Shown here piece by piece: positions 9,373-17,860 of a stretch of DNA of 33,309 bases. Both the position numbers and the translations under genes were made by a program. Each line of letters starts with the position of its first letter. Within the stretch, counting starts at the first letter, position 1. This stretch comes from Pseudoxanthobacter soli DSM 19599. GTDB taxonomy: Bacteria; Pseudomonadota; Alphaproteobacteria; Rhizobiales; Segnochrobactraceae. A model generated the notes under the pieces. That model searched no databases and was not told the origin of the DNA. It saw nothing but the letters and a program-made list of their open reading frames with translations. The stretch is from positions 1 through 33,309 of the forward strand of contig CAMDHY010000042.1 in NCBI GenBank assembly GCA_945898215.1, read 5' to 3'.

Positions 9373-10653
9373 ATGGTGGTGACGGACGCAACCCGCGAGC
9401 AGGCGCCGTCGCCTGCCCGCCAGATCGCCGCCGGCACCATCGGCAATGTCCTCGAGTGGTACGACTTCGCCGTCTACGGCTATCTCGCCACCTTCATCGC
9501 CGCGAACTTCTTCCCCTCGGAGGACGCGGTGGCCGGGCTTCTCGCCACCTTCGCGGTGTTCGCCGTCGGCTTCCTGATGCGGCCGCTCGGCGGCATCCTG
9601 ATCGGCCACATCGGCGACCGCTACGGGCGCAAGCCGGCGCTGCTGGTGTCGGTCTGCGGCATGGCGGTGCCGACGGTCCTGATCGGCCTGCTGCCATCCT
9701 ATGACACGATCGGGGTCGCGGCACCTGTGCTGCTCTTCGTCCTGCGCATCGTCCAGGGACTGTCCGTCGGCGGCGAGTACGTGAGCTCAATGGTGTTCCT
9801 CGTCGAGAGCGCACCGGCTGACCGGCGCGGCTTCTATGGCGCCTGCTGCGCCGGCGGCGCGGTCTCCGGCATCCTGCTCGGATCGGCATCCGCGGCGCTG
9901 CTTCTCAACATCTTCGGCCACGAGATTGTCGAGGCGTGGGCGTGGCGGCTGCCCTTCCTCGCCGGCATCCTCCTCGCTTTCGCCGGCTACCTGCTGCGCC
10001 GCCATCTGGCCGAGCCGGCCCGTGCCGCGACGACGGGGCCGGTGCGGCTGCCGGTCCTCGAGGCGGTGCAGCGGCATCCCCGCGAGATCGTGACGCTGAT
10101 CGGACTGACGGCCTTCAACGCCGTCGGCTTCTACGTCGCGTTCGTCTTTCTCGCGAGCTGGCTGCAGGAGGCCGACGGCATCCGCCCCTCGGTCGCCCTC
10201 ACCATGAACACCCTCAACATGGTGATCCTCGTCGCGCTCCTCGTCGCCTTCGGCTGGCTGTCCGACCGGATCGGCCGCCTGCCGATCCTCGCCGTGGCGA
10301 CCGCCGCGGCCGTCGTCCTCGCCGTGCCACTGTTCGTGCTGATGCGCGACGGTGGCCTCGCCGGCGCCTTCCTCGGCCAACTCGGCTTCGTCGTCATCGT
10401 CGGCGCCTTCGGCGTGCAGCCGGCCGTGATGGTGGAGGCCGTCGGCGGGCGGGTCCGGGTGACGGCGATCGCGCTCGCCTTCAACATCGGCATGGGCGTC
10501 ATCGGCGGGCTGTCGCCGCTGGTCGCCACCTGGCTGATCGCCACGACCGGCGAGGCGATCGCGCCGGCCTACTTCGTCATGGCCGCCGGCGCCGTCTCCT
10601 TCCTCGCCACCCGCTTCCTGCACGAGACCCTCGGGCGGCCGCTGCCGCCGTGA
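9373..10653 (+). CDS. MHS-family MFS transporter, first tandem copy
   Basis: A 426-residue protein with about 12 hydrophobic segments and the metabolite:proton symporter signatures IGNVLEWYDFAVYG near the start, GHIGDRYGRKPAL in the loop between helices 2 and 3, and GGEYVSS after helix 4. Known MHS members carry alpha-ketoglutarate, shikimate, citrate, proline/betaine or dicarboxylates across the inner membrane with protons. The substrate cannot be read directly; the neighbouring malate synthase and ThDP enzyme favour a carboxylate or keto acid. The ATG at 9373 has GGGGGAGG about 6 bases upstream. It lies 38 bp after glcB and 77 bp before a close paralogue, with which it shares most residues in the C-terminal half. 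Confidence 0.93.
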   Translation: MVVTDATREQAPSPARQIAAGTIGNVLEWYDFAVYGYLATFIAANFFPSEDAVAGLLATFAVFAVGFLMRPLGGILIGHIGDRYGRKPALLVSVCGMAVPTVLIGLLPSYDTIGVAAPVLLFVLRIVQGLSVGGEYVSSMVFLVESAPADRRGFYGACCAGGAVSGILLGSASAALLLNIFGHEIVEAWAWRLPFLAGILLAFAGYLLRRHLAEPARAATTGPVRLPVLEAVQRHPREIVTLIGLTAFNAVGFYVAFVFLASWLQEADGIRPSVALTMNTLNMVILVALLVAFGWLSDRIGRLPILAVATAAAVVLAVPLFVLMRDGGLAGAFLGQLGFVVIVGAFGVQPAVMVEAVGGRVRVTAIALAFNIGMGVIGGLSPLVATWLIATTGEAIAPAYFVMAAGAVSFLATRFLHETLGRPLPP

Positions 10654-10730
10654 GCCTCTCCGGATCTTTCGGCTGAGGATGCGGCGCAGGGCGTGGTAAG
10701 GGCGGGCCGTCAGCCGTCCGGGGGGAGCGC

Positions 10731-12017
10731 GTGGGGACAGTCGGGCGAAGCGCGGCAGCCGCGCGGGCGGGATCCGGCCGGCTCGGCCAGGTCGCCGCGG
10801 GCACGATCGGCAACGTGCTCGAGCTCTACGATTTCGCCGTCTACGGCTTTCTCGCCCCCGTCATCGCCGTGAACTTCTTTCCGGCCGGAGAGGGCAGCTT
10901 CGGCGTGCTCGCGGCCTTCGCCGTCTTCGCCGTCGGCGGGCTGATGCGGCCGGTCGGCGGCATCCTCGTCGGCCACATCGGCGACCGCTACGGCCGCAAG
11001 CCGGCGCTGATCCTCACCGTCGCCGGCATGGCCGTGCCGACGGTGCTGATCGGCGCGCTGCCGACTTATGAGGCGATCGGTGTCGCGGCGCCGATCCTGC
11101 TGCTGATCCTCAGGGTGGCGCAGGGCCTCGCCGTTGGCGGCGAGTACGTCGGCTCGATGGTATACCTGGTGGAAAGCGCGCCGGAGGGTCGCCGCGGTCT
11201 GTTCGGCGCCACGGCAACCTTCGGCGCCGTCTGCGGCATCCTGCTCGGCTCCACCGTCGCCGCGCTGCTGCACGCCGTCTTCGATGCAGCTGACGTCGCG
11301 ACATGGGCGTGGCGGCTGCCGTTCCTCGCCGGGGCGCTGCTCGCCGTCGCCGGGCTCTTGCTGCGCCGTGCGCTGCTGGAGCCGGACCGCCGTGGCCGCG
11401 ACATCGTCCGCTTGCCGGTGGCCGAGGCGGTGCGGCGCCATCCGCGCGAGATCGTCGCCCTCACCGGCCTGACCGTGCTGAACGCCGCCGGGCTCTATCT
11501 CTGCTTCGTCTTCGTCGCGACGTGGCTGCAGCAGCAGGCGGGCCTGTCGGCGGCGGCGGCGCTGGCGGTCAACTCCCTCAACATGGGGCTGCTGCTCGCC
11601 CTGATCCTCGGCTTCGGCGCGCTCTCCGACCGCATCGGGCGGCTCCCGATCCTGATCGGCGCGACGATCGCCGGCCTCGTCCTCGCCGTGCCGCTGTTCG
11701 TGCTGATGCGGGACGGCGGGCTCGCCGGCGCGCTCCTCGGTCAGTTCGGCTTCGCCGTCATGGTCGGTGCCTTCGGGGTGCAGCCGGCGCTGATGGTGGA
11801 ATCGGTGAGCGGCCCGGTGCGCGTCTCGGCCGTGGCGATCCCGTTCAATCTCGGCGTCGGCGTCGTCGGCGGCCTCGCGCCGCTCGCTGCGGCCTGGCTG
11901 ATCGGCGTGACCGGGGAGGCGATCGCGCCGGCCTACCTCATCATCGCGGCGTCGGTTGTCTCGCTTGTCGCAATCCGCTCCCTCCACGAGACCGGCGGAC
12001 GACCGCTGCCGCCGTGA
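10731..12017 (+). CDS. MHS-family MFS transporter, second tandem copy
   Basis: A 428-residue, roughly 12-helix MHS symporter that is clearly a duplicate of the gene upstream. Long blocks are shared, for example AVPLFVLMRDGGLAGA, VGAFGVQPA, TGEAIAPAY and the ending GRPLPP; by eye about two thirds of positions agree. The helix 2-3 loop GHIGDRYGRKPAL is intact. The MHS signature differs: LELYDF replaces LEWYDF, losing the usual tryptophan in helix 1, so the two copies may differ in substrate. The GTG at 10731 is used because GGGGGAG sits immediately upstream and no ATG fits. The gene is followed 95 bp later by the ThDP enzyme gene. Confidence 0.92.
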   Translation: MGTVGRSAAAARAGSGRLGQVAAGTIGNVLELYDFAVYGFLAPVIAVNFFPAGEGSFGVLAAFAVFAVGGLMRPVGGILVGHIGDRYGRKPALILTVAGMAVPTVLIGALPTYEAIGVAAPILLLILRVAQGLAVGGEYVGSMVYLVESAPEGRRGLFGATATFGAVCGILLGSTVAALLHAVFDAADVATWAWRLPFLAGALLAVAGLLLRRALLEPDRRGRDIVRLPVAEAVRRHPREIVALTGLTVLNAAGLYLCFVFVATWLQQQAGLSAAAALAVNSLNMGLLLALILGFGALSDRIGRLPILIGATIAGLVLAVPLFVLMRDGGLAGALLGQFGFAVMVGAFGVQPALMVESVSGPVRVSAVAIPFNLGVGVVGGLAPLAAAWLIGVTGEAIAPAYLIIAASVVSLVAIRSLHETGGRPLPP

Positions 12018-12112
12018 GGATGTCGCCGCGGGCTGGACGTGGCGGCGCGACCGGTCGATGCTGCCAGTGCGGCGGGCGATGCCGGATCGGCAGCAGCAGG
12101 GACCAGGTGGCG

Positions 12113-13741
12113 ATGAACGAGCGAGTATCTCCGAAGCGCGCGGCACCCGTGCGCGCGCGCCGACAGCCGGCCGGCGAGGGCGCGCGGCCGCCCTCCGGCG
12201 CCGAGAGCCTGCTCGGCACGCTCGTCGGCGCCGGCGTCGAGGTCTGCTTCACCAACCCCGGCACATCCGAGATGCACTTCGTCACCGCGCTCGACACGGT
12301 GCCGGAGATGCGCGGGGTGCTGACACTGTTCGAGGGTGTCGCCTCCGCGGCGGCCGACGGCTATGGCCGCATGACCGGCAAGCCCGCCTCGACGCTGCTG
12401 CACCTCGGTCCCGGCCTCGGCAATGCCATCGCCAACTTCCACAATGCCCGCAAGGCACGCACGCCGATCGTCAACATCGTCGGCGAGCACGCCACCACGC
12501 ACCTCGCCTATGACGCGCCGCTGACGGCCGACATCGAGGCGATCGCCCGGCCGGTGTCGCGCTGGGTGCGCACCAGCCAGTCGTCGGCGACCGTCGCCCA
12601 CGACGCCGCCGAGGCGGTGGCGGCGGCCTCCAGCCTGTCCGGCGGAACGGCGACGCTGATCGTCCCCGCCGACATCTCCTGGGATCCGTCGACCGGACCC
12701 GTGGCGCCGATCGCCCCCGTGCCGCCACGGCCGGTCGGCGAGGCGGTCGTCGAGGGTGTCGCGCGGGCGCTGAAAGGGGCGCGCAAGGCCGCGATCCTCG
12801 GCCGCGGCCCTGCCCTGCACGGGGCGGGGCTGGAGGCGCTCGGCCGCATCGCGGCGAAGACCGGCGCCGCGCTGTTCGGCGACACCTTCGCGCCGCGCAT
12901 GGCGCGCGGGGCCGGACGGCCGGTGGTGCGGCGGATGCCCTACTTCGCGGAAGACGCGGCTGCGGCTCTCGCCGATTTCGACGTGCTCGTTCTGGTGGGC
13001 ACGACGGCCCCGGTTTCCTTCTTCGCCTATCCGAACAAGCCGAGCTTCCTCGCCGCTCCGGGCTGCGCCATTCACACGCTGGCGAGCCCGGACGAGGACG
13101 TCGTCGCGGCGCTGACGGACCTCGCCGACGCGCTCGGCGCGCCGCGCAAGGCCGGCAAGGCGGAGCGCTACGCCCTCGACGTGCCGGGGAGGCCGTCCGG
13201 CCCGCTCGACCAGCAGAAGGTGGGGGCGATCGTCGCACGGCTCTTGCCGGAAGGCGCCATCGTCTCCGACGAGTGCATCACGTCGGGCGCCTTCACCAGC
13301 GAGTACGGCCCCTCGGCGGCGCCCCACGACATCCTGTGGATCAGCGGCGGCTCGATCGGCATCGGCCTGCCGCTGGCGACGGGCACCGCCGTCGCTTGCC
13401 CGGACCGCAAATGCGTCTGCCTCGAGGGCGACGGCTCGGGCATGTACACGCTGCAGGCGTTGTGGACGCAGGCGCGCGAGCGCCTCGACGTCGTCACGGT
13501 GATCTTCGCAAACCGCTCCTACAAGATCCTGCACGTCGAGCTCGGCCGCGTCGGCGTGACGGCGGCCGAGCGGTCGGGACGGGTGCTCGACATGGACGAT
13601 CCGGTTCTCGACTGGGTGAAGATGTCGGAGGGCATGGGCGTGCCCGCCCGCCGGGTCGACACGGCCGAGGACTTCGCCGACGTCTTCGCCGCCGCGCTGA
13701 AGGCGCGTGGGCCGTTCCTGATCGAGGCGGTGATCCCATGA
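12113..13741 (+). CDS. ThDP-dependent enzyme of the acetolactate synthase/benzoylformate decarboxylase superfamily
   Basis: A 542-residue cytoplasmic enzyme. The N-terminal pyrimidine-binding domain includes FTNPGTSEMHF and the likely cofactor-activating Glu74 in TLFEGVASAAADGYGRMTG. A central domain follows, then the C-terminal diphosphate-binding domain with GDGSGMYTLQALWTQ (Gly439-Asp440-Gly441) and Asn467 about 27 residues on, completing the Mg-ThDP motif. It is probably labelled acetolactate synthase large subunit automatically, but no regulatory subunit gene accompanies it and the context is a transporter/malate synthase cluster. A 2-keto-acid decarboxylase or carboligase role is equally possible; glyoxylate carboligase is one option but I see no specific signature. 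The ATG at 12113 is preceded by AGGTGG. Its stop overlaps the start of the GH9 gene by four bases. Confidence 0.88.
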   Translation: MNERVSPKRAAPVRARRQPAGEGARPPSGAESLLGTLVGAGVEVCFTNPGTSEMHFVTALDTVPEMRGVLTLFEGVASAAADGYGRMTGKPASTLLHLGPGLGNAIANFHNARKARTPIVNIVGEHATTHLAYDAPLTADIEAIARPVSRWVRTSQSSATVAHDAAEAVAAASSLSGGTATLIVPADISWDPSTGPVAPIAPVPPRPVGEAVVEGVARALKGARKAAILGRGPALHGAGLEALGRIAAKTGAALFGDTFAPRMARGAGRPVVRRMPYFAEDAAAALADFDVLVLVGTTAPVSFFAYPNKPSFLAAPGCAIHTLASPDEDVVAALTDLADALGAPRKAGKAERYALDVPGRPSGPLDQQKVGAIVARLLPEGAIVSDECITSGAFTSEYGPSAAPHDILWISGGSIGIGLPLATGTAVACPDRKCVCLEGDGSGMYTLQALWTQARERLDVVTVIFANRSYKILHVELGRVGVTAAERSGRVLDMDDPVLDWVKMSEGMGVPARRVDTAEDFADVFAAALKARGPFLIEAVIP

Positions 13742-15627
13742 CCAAGGTCTTCACAGGCGTGTTGGGCGGGCGGTCGGTGCTGCTCGCGGGCGTGGCCACG
13801 GCGCTCGCGCTCTGCCAGGCCGCAACGGCCGGCGAGATCCGCCTCAACCAGGTCGGCTACCTGACCGGTGAGGCGAAGGTCGCGACCCTGATGAGCCGCG
13901 AGGCGGCGCTGCCGGCGGACACGCGCTTCACCGTCGAGGACGCCGACGGCACGACGGTGCTGAAGGGGCGCGTCGGCAAGGCCGGCGCGGGCTGGAACGA
14001 AAAGTTCGTCTCGACCTACCAGCTCGACTTCTCCGGGCTCACAGAGCCCGGTCTCTACCGGTTGCGGGTCGCGGGCGCCGATCCGTCGGTGTCGCCCGAG
14101 TTTCGGGTCGGCGACGGCGCGGCGCTCTACGGGCCGCTCGTCGACAACGCCATCGCCTTCTACCGGGCGCAGCGCGACGGGCCGGGCGTCGATCCCGAGA
14201 TCCTCGACCGCGAGCCCTCCCACCTTACGGACGCGACGGCGAAGGCGTTCGCGCCGCTCAGCTACAAGGGCTACCGGCTCGTTGCGAAGCCGGAGGCGGT
14301 CGGCGGCCGCCGCGACGTTTCGGGGGGCTGGTTCGACGCCGGCGACTACCTGAAGTTCGTCGCCACCGCCTCGTTCGTTGACACCGCGCTCTACCTCGCC
14401 GTGCGCGACCGCGGACCGTGGCCGAAGCTCCTCGACGAGGCGGCGTTCGGGTCCGACTGGCTGATGAAGATGTGGGACGACGAGACCCGCACGCTCTTCT
14501 ATCAGGTGGGCCTCGGCGACGGCGGCGTCGGCCTCGTCGGCGACCACGACCTCTGGCGGCTGCCACAGGCGGACGACAAGCTGAGCGTGAAGCCGGGCGA
14601 CGCCGCGTACTACGTGAAGTTCCGCCCCGCCCTGCGCGCCGGCAAGCCGGGCAGCCCCGTCAGCCCCAACCTCGCGGGCCGTCTCGCCTCGTCGTTCGCG
14701 CTCTGCGCGATGGTTGGCCGGGAGGCGGACCGCGAAATGTGCGCGGCGGCGGCGGAGCACGTCTACGCGCTCGCCGACCGCAAGCCGAAGGCGCTGCTCG
14801 CCGCCTCGCCGCACGACTACTACCCGGAAGACAACTTCGCCGACGATCTCGAGCTCGGCGCCGTCGAACTGCACTTCCTGGCGAAGATCGGCGGCACCGA
14901 GAAGAGCGCCGACTTCTATCTGCGCGAGGCCGCCCGTTGGGCCCGCGTCCACATCGACGGCGGCTCGTCGACGTGGCAGACGCTCGACATGTTCGACGTC
15001 GGCCCGCTCGCCCATATCGAACTGATGCGCGCCCTCGAGGCGGCGGGCGATCCGCAGGATCTCGCTGTCACCCGCGCCGATCTCGTGCGCGACGTCGAGA
15101 ACCAGCTGAAGCGGGCGGAGCGCCAGGCCGCCCGCGACCCGTTCCGCTCCGGCTGGGCCTACGCCCCGAAGGGGTGGGACCACGTCCAGCACCTCGTCGG
15201 GCTCACCGTGACGGCGATGCTGTTCGACGAGGAGACCGGCAAGCAGCGGTTTGCCGCGCTCGCCCAGGACCAGCGCGACTGGCTGCTCGGCCGCAACGCC
15301 TGGGGGACGAGCTTCGTCGTCGGGGCCGGCACGACCTTCCCGCGCTGCCTGCACCACCAGATCGCCAACCTCGCCGGCAACCTCGCGGGCAAGCCGCCGC
15401 TGCTGCTCGGGGCGGTGGTCGCCGGTCCCGGCGCTGCGTCGGAAGTCGAGGTTTCGGAACCGTCGGACGAACAGCGGCGCTGCCCGGCCGGCGGCAAGGA
15501 CCGGTTCCGCGCCTTCGACGGCGAAAAGGCGCGCTACGTCGACGACGCCACGTCGTGGTCGACGTCGGAGCCGGCGATCGACTACGTCGCGCTCACGGTG
15601 ATCCTGTTCGCGACGATGGCGCGCTGA
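13738..15627 (+). CDS. Secreted glycoside hydrolase family 9 enzyme (endoglucanase-like)
   Basis: A 629-residue protein. A Sec signal peptide covers about residues 1-31 (basic start, hydrophobic core LLAGVATALALCQ, then ATA-G). An Ig-like CelD_N domain follows (about 33-125: EIRLNQVGYLTGEAKVATL ... PGLYRLRVAG), then an (alpha/alpha)6 catalytic domain. GGWFDAGDYLKF (about 197-207) carries the Asp200/Asp203 pair of GH9, LLGRNAWGTSFVVGAG (516-531) with the later CLHHQ matches the conserved histidine region, and TSEPAIDY with Glu611 matches the catalytic acid. Family members mainly cut beta-1,4-glucans, and some act on glucosamine-containing or other beta-glucans. The ATG shares ATGA with the upstream stop, so translation is probably coupled to the ThDP gene, an odd partner. 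It converges with the ribB gene 18 bp away. Confidence 0.93.
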   Translation: MTKVFTGVLGGRSVLLAGVATALALCQAATAGEIRLNQVGYLTGEAKVATLMSREAALPADTRFTVEDADGTTVLKGRVGKAGAGWNEKFVSTYQLDFSGLTEPGLYRLRVAGADPSVSPEFRVGDGAALYGPLVDNAIAFYRAQRDGPGVDPEILDREPSHLTDATAKAFAPLSYKGYRLVAKPEAVGGRRDVSGGWFDAGDYLKFVATASFVDTALYLAVRDRGPWPKLLDEAAFGSDWLMKMWDDETRTLFYQVGLGDGGVGLVGDHDLWRLPQADDKLSVKPGDAAYYVKFRPALRAGKPGSPVSPNLAGRLASSFALCAMVGREADREMCAAAAEHVYALADRKPKALLAASPHDYYPEDNFADDLELGAVELHFLAKIGGTEKSADFYLREAARWARVHIDGGSSTWQTLDMFDVGPLAHIELMRALEAAGDPQDLAVTRADLVRDVENQLKRAERQAARDPFRSGWAYAPKGWDHVQHLVGLTVTAMLFDEETGKQRFAALAQDQRDWLLGRNAWGTSFVVGAGTTFPRCLHHQIANLAGNLAGKPPLLLGAVVAGPGAASEVEVSEPSDEQRRCPAGGKDRFRAFDGEKARYVDDATSWSTSEPAIDYVALTVILFATMAR

Positions 15628-15645
15628 CGCCGACGACCCCGGCCG

Positions 15646-16767
15646 TCAGGCCGTGGCGCCCGACACCTTTTCCGTCCGGCCGATCTTGATGCCGAAGCCG
15701 GCGAGGCCGACGTACTGGCGCTCGTGGGACGACAGGAGCGCGATCGAGGTGACGCCGAGGTCACGCAGGATCTGCGCGCCGACGCCGACCTCGCGCCAGC
15801 GGGCGCGCCGCTGGCGGGCCGACATGTGGCGCTCCGCCTCCGGATCGCCGGGCGCCATCGGCACATCCTCCGGACGCAGCACGGCCGGGTCACGGATGAG
15901 CACGAAGACGCCGCCCTTGCCGCCGTCGAAGCGCGACAGCGCCTGGTCGAGCCAGCCCTTCGATGTCGCGGAGCCGCGCAAGAGGTCCGACAGCACGTGT
16001 TCGCGGTGGATGCGGCACGGCACGTCGTCGGCGCCGACGACGTTGCCGACGGTAATCGCGACGTGCTGCAGCGGGTCGAACGGCGTCTCGTAGACATAGA
16101 CGCGGGCGGTGCGGCCATGCGCGGCAACGTCGAATGAGTCGATGCGCCGGACGAACATCTCCTGCCGCATCCGGTACTCGATCAGTTCCTCGATCGAGAC
16201 GATCTTGAGGCCGTGCTCGCGGGCGAACTCGATCAGCTCCGGCAGCCGCTTCACCGTACCGTCGTCGTTGACGACCTCGGCCAGCACGCCGACCGGCTCG
16301 AGGCCGGCGAGGGTGGCGAGATCGGTGGCCGCCTCGGTGTGGCCGGAGCGGGTGAGGACGCCGCCGTCGCGCGAGATGAGCGGGAAGATGTGGCCGGGGC
16401 GGAGAAAGTCGCTGGCCGTGCAGTTGTCGTTCGAGAGCGCGGCGATCGTGTTCGCCCGCTCTTCCGCCGAGATGCCGGTGGTCAGGCCGACCTTGTAGTC
16501 CACCGTCACCGTGAAGGCGGTCCGCATCGGATCGCGGTTGTTGGCCACCATCGGGGCGAGATTGAGGGCCTCGGCGCGCTCTCCGGGCATCGGCACGCAG
16601 ATGATGCCGCTGGTGTGGCGGATCATGAAGGCGATGCGCTCCGTCGTCGCCTTCGCCGCCGCCATGATCAGGTCGCCCTCGTTCTCGCGATCGGTGTCGT
16701 CGACGACGACGACGAGCTCTCCGGCGGCGATCGCCGCGACGGCTTCCTCAATGGTGTTCAGCGCCAT
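15646..16767 (-). CDS. ribB: 3,4-dihydroxy-2-butanone 4-phosphate synthase with degenerate GTP cyclohydrolase II domain
   Basis: A 373-residue protein. Residues 1-205 are a complete RibB domain making the four-carbon riboflavin precursor from ribulose 5-phosphate: VDDTDRENEGDLIMAA (22-37) holds the acidic metal-binding loop, followed by RHTSGIICVPM, RPGHIFPL and RSGHTEAATDLA. Residues 215-373 have the size and outline of a RibA domain, but the zinc-binding Cys cluster is missing: the region that should read like SECLTGD...RCDCG reads CRIHREHVLSDLLRGSATSK. GTP cyclohydrolase II activity is therefore not expected. This matches the RibBX type of fusion with a decayed RibA half. The ATG at 16767 is preferred over one at 16839 because the RibB fold begins directly after it; a weak CAGGA lies upstream. 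Confidence 0.92.
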   Translation of the reverse strand: MALNTIEEAVAAIAAGELVVVVDDTDRENEGDLIMAAAKATTERIAFMIRHTSGIICVPMPGERAEALNLAPMVANNRDPMRTAFTVTVDYKVGLTTGISAEERANTIAALSNDNCTASDFLRPGHIFPLISRDGGVLTRSGHTEAATDLATLAGLEPVGVLAEVVNDDGTVKRLPELIEFAREHGLKIVSIEELIEYRMRQEMFVRRIDSFDVAAHGRTARVYVYETPFDPLQHVAITVGNVVGADDVPCRIHREHVLSDLLRGSATSKGWLDQALSRFDGGKGGVFVLIRDPAVLRPEDVPMAPGDPEAERHMSARQRRARWREVGVGAQILRDLGVTSIALLSSHERQYVGLAGFGIKIGRTEKVSGATA

Positions 16768-16879
16768 GCGGAAACGGGGTCCTGTTTTGGGGCGGCGGGG
16801 TTCCGTCCATTCGACCTTCGCGGCGAGGCCGTCAAGCACCGAGGCGTCGCACCGGCGTCACAAGCTTGCGCCGGCGCAT

Positions 16880-16908
16880 TTTCCAAGACGCCGGTTTCGG
16901 CCTAGTCT
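16880..16908 (+). promoter_or_regulatory. Putative promoter of the PPK2 gene
   Basis: TTTCCA (16880-16885), a 17-base spacer, and TAGTCT (16903-16908) resemble a weak housekeeping promoter about 40 bp before the PPK2 start. The CTAGTCT at its -10 recurs upstream of nrdJ and recQ. Confidence 0.4.
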
Positions 16909-16947
16909 GAGCGCACGCCGTGCGCATGACGGCGGGAGGGGTCGAGC

Positions 16948-17781
16948 ATGGGCAAGAAGAAGAAGGACGGGAAGGATCGCAACGCCGAGGTCGGGACGGA
17001 CGCGGCGGAGACCGGTTCCGGCGGCTATGGGGAGCAGTTGCACCGCCTGCAGGTGGAGATCGCCCATCTACAGGCGTGGGTGAAGAAGACGGGCGCGCGG
17101 ATTGTCGTGATCTTCGAGGGGCGGGACGCCGCCGGCAAGGGCGGCGTCATCAAGCGCATCACCGAGCGCGTCAGCCCGCGCGTCTTCCGCGTCACCGCCT
17201 TGCCGGCGCCGAGCGATCGCGAGAAGACACAGATCTACCTGCAGCGCTACATCGCCCACCTGCCGGCGGCCGGCGAAATCGTCATCTTCGATCGCAGCTG
17301 GTACAACCGCGCCGGCGTCGAGCGCGTCATGGGGTTCTGCTCGGCGACCCAGGCGCACCGGTTCCTCGAGCAGATTCCGCGCTACGAGGCGACGCTGGTG
17401 GAATCCGGCCTGATCCTCCTGATGTATTTCCTCGATGTCAGCGACGCGGAGCAGGAGAAGCGCTTCCGCCAGCGCATCGACGATCCGCTGCGGCAGTGGA
17501 AGCTGAGCCCGATGGACATCGAGTCCTACCGGCGCTGGTGGGACTACACCACCGCCTACGACGAGATGATCCGCATGACCGACACGGTCCATGCGCCGTG
17601 GTGGGTGGTGCCGTCGGACGACAAGAAGGCGGCGCGCATCAACTGCATCTCCCACCTGCTCGGGCAGATCCCCTACGAAAAGGTGAAGTTCGACAAGCCG
17701 AAGCTCGGCGACCGCCAGACGCGGCCGAAGGACTTCACCGACGACACGAGCTTCCGCAACATCGTACCGCACGTGATGTGA
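16948..17781 (+). CDS. ppk2: Polyphosphate kinase 2 family protein
   Basis: A 277-residue PPK2 enzyme, which transfers phosphate between polyphosphate and nucleotides. Walker A IFEGRDAAGKGGVIKR (about 55-70) and the Walker B/lid region FDRSWYNRAGVERVMGF (114-130) are intact, and the lid arginines in FRQRIDDPLRQWKLSPMD are present. A single PPK2 domain follows a short Lys-rich, probably disordered N-terminus (1-28). This single-domain form fits the class that phosphorylates nucleoside diphosphates, although ADP or GDP preference cannot be told by eye. The ATG at 16948 has GGGAGGGG nine bases upstream. It diverges from ribB across 180 bp and converges with the 155-residue unknown gene. Confidence 0.95.
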   Translation: MGKKKKDGKDRNAEVGTDAAETGSGGYGEQLHRLQVEIAHLQAWVKKTGARIVVIFEGRDAAGKGGVIKRITERVSPRVFRVTALPAPSDREKTQIYLQRYIAHLPAAGEIVIFDRSWYNRAGVERVMGFCSATQAHRFLEQIPRYEATLVESGLILLMYFLDVSDAEQEKRFRQRIDDPLRQWKLSPMDIESYRRWWDYTTAYDEMIRMTDTVHAPWWVVPSDDKKAARINCISHLLGQIPYEKVKFDKPKLGDRQTRPKDFTDDTSFRNIVPHVM

Positions 17782-17828
17782 CGGGGGCGGGCCGGCTGCC
17801 CGGTCCGGGCTCTGCGGACGGAGAAAGG

Positions 17829-17849
17829 GGCGGCGCGTGGAGCGCCGCC
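17829..17849 (-). terminator. Intrinsic terminator after the 155-residue protein gene
   Basis: GGCGGCGC (17829-17836) and GCGCCGCC (17842-17849) form a perfect 8-bp stem with a five-base loop. On the minus strand it lies 11 bp after the stop and is followed by CCTTTCTCC. It may also act on ppk2 transcripts from the other side. Confidence 0.6.
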
Positions 17850-17860
17850 GGAGCCGGGCG

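Noticed and set aside
16839-16839. Earlier ATG start for ribB
   Set aside because: The 24 extra residues are not part of the RibB fold and no ribosome site precedes them.
16768-16947. FMN riboswitch upstream of ribB
   Set aside because: The RFN element's conserved boxes are absent from the minus-strand leader.
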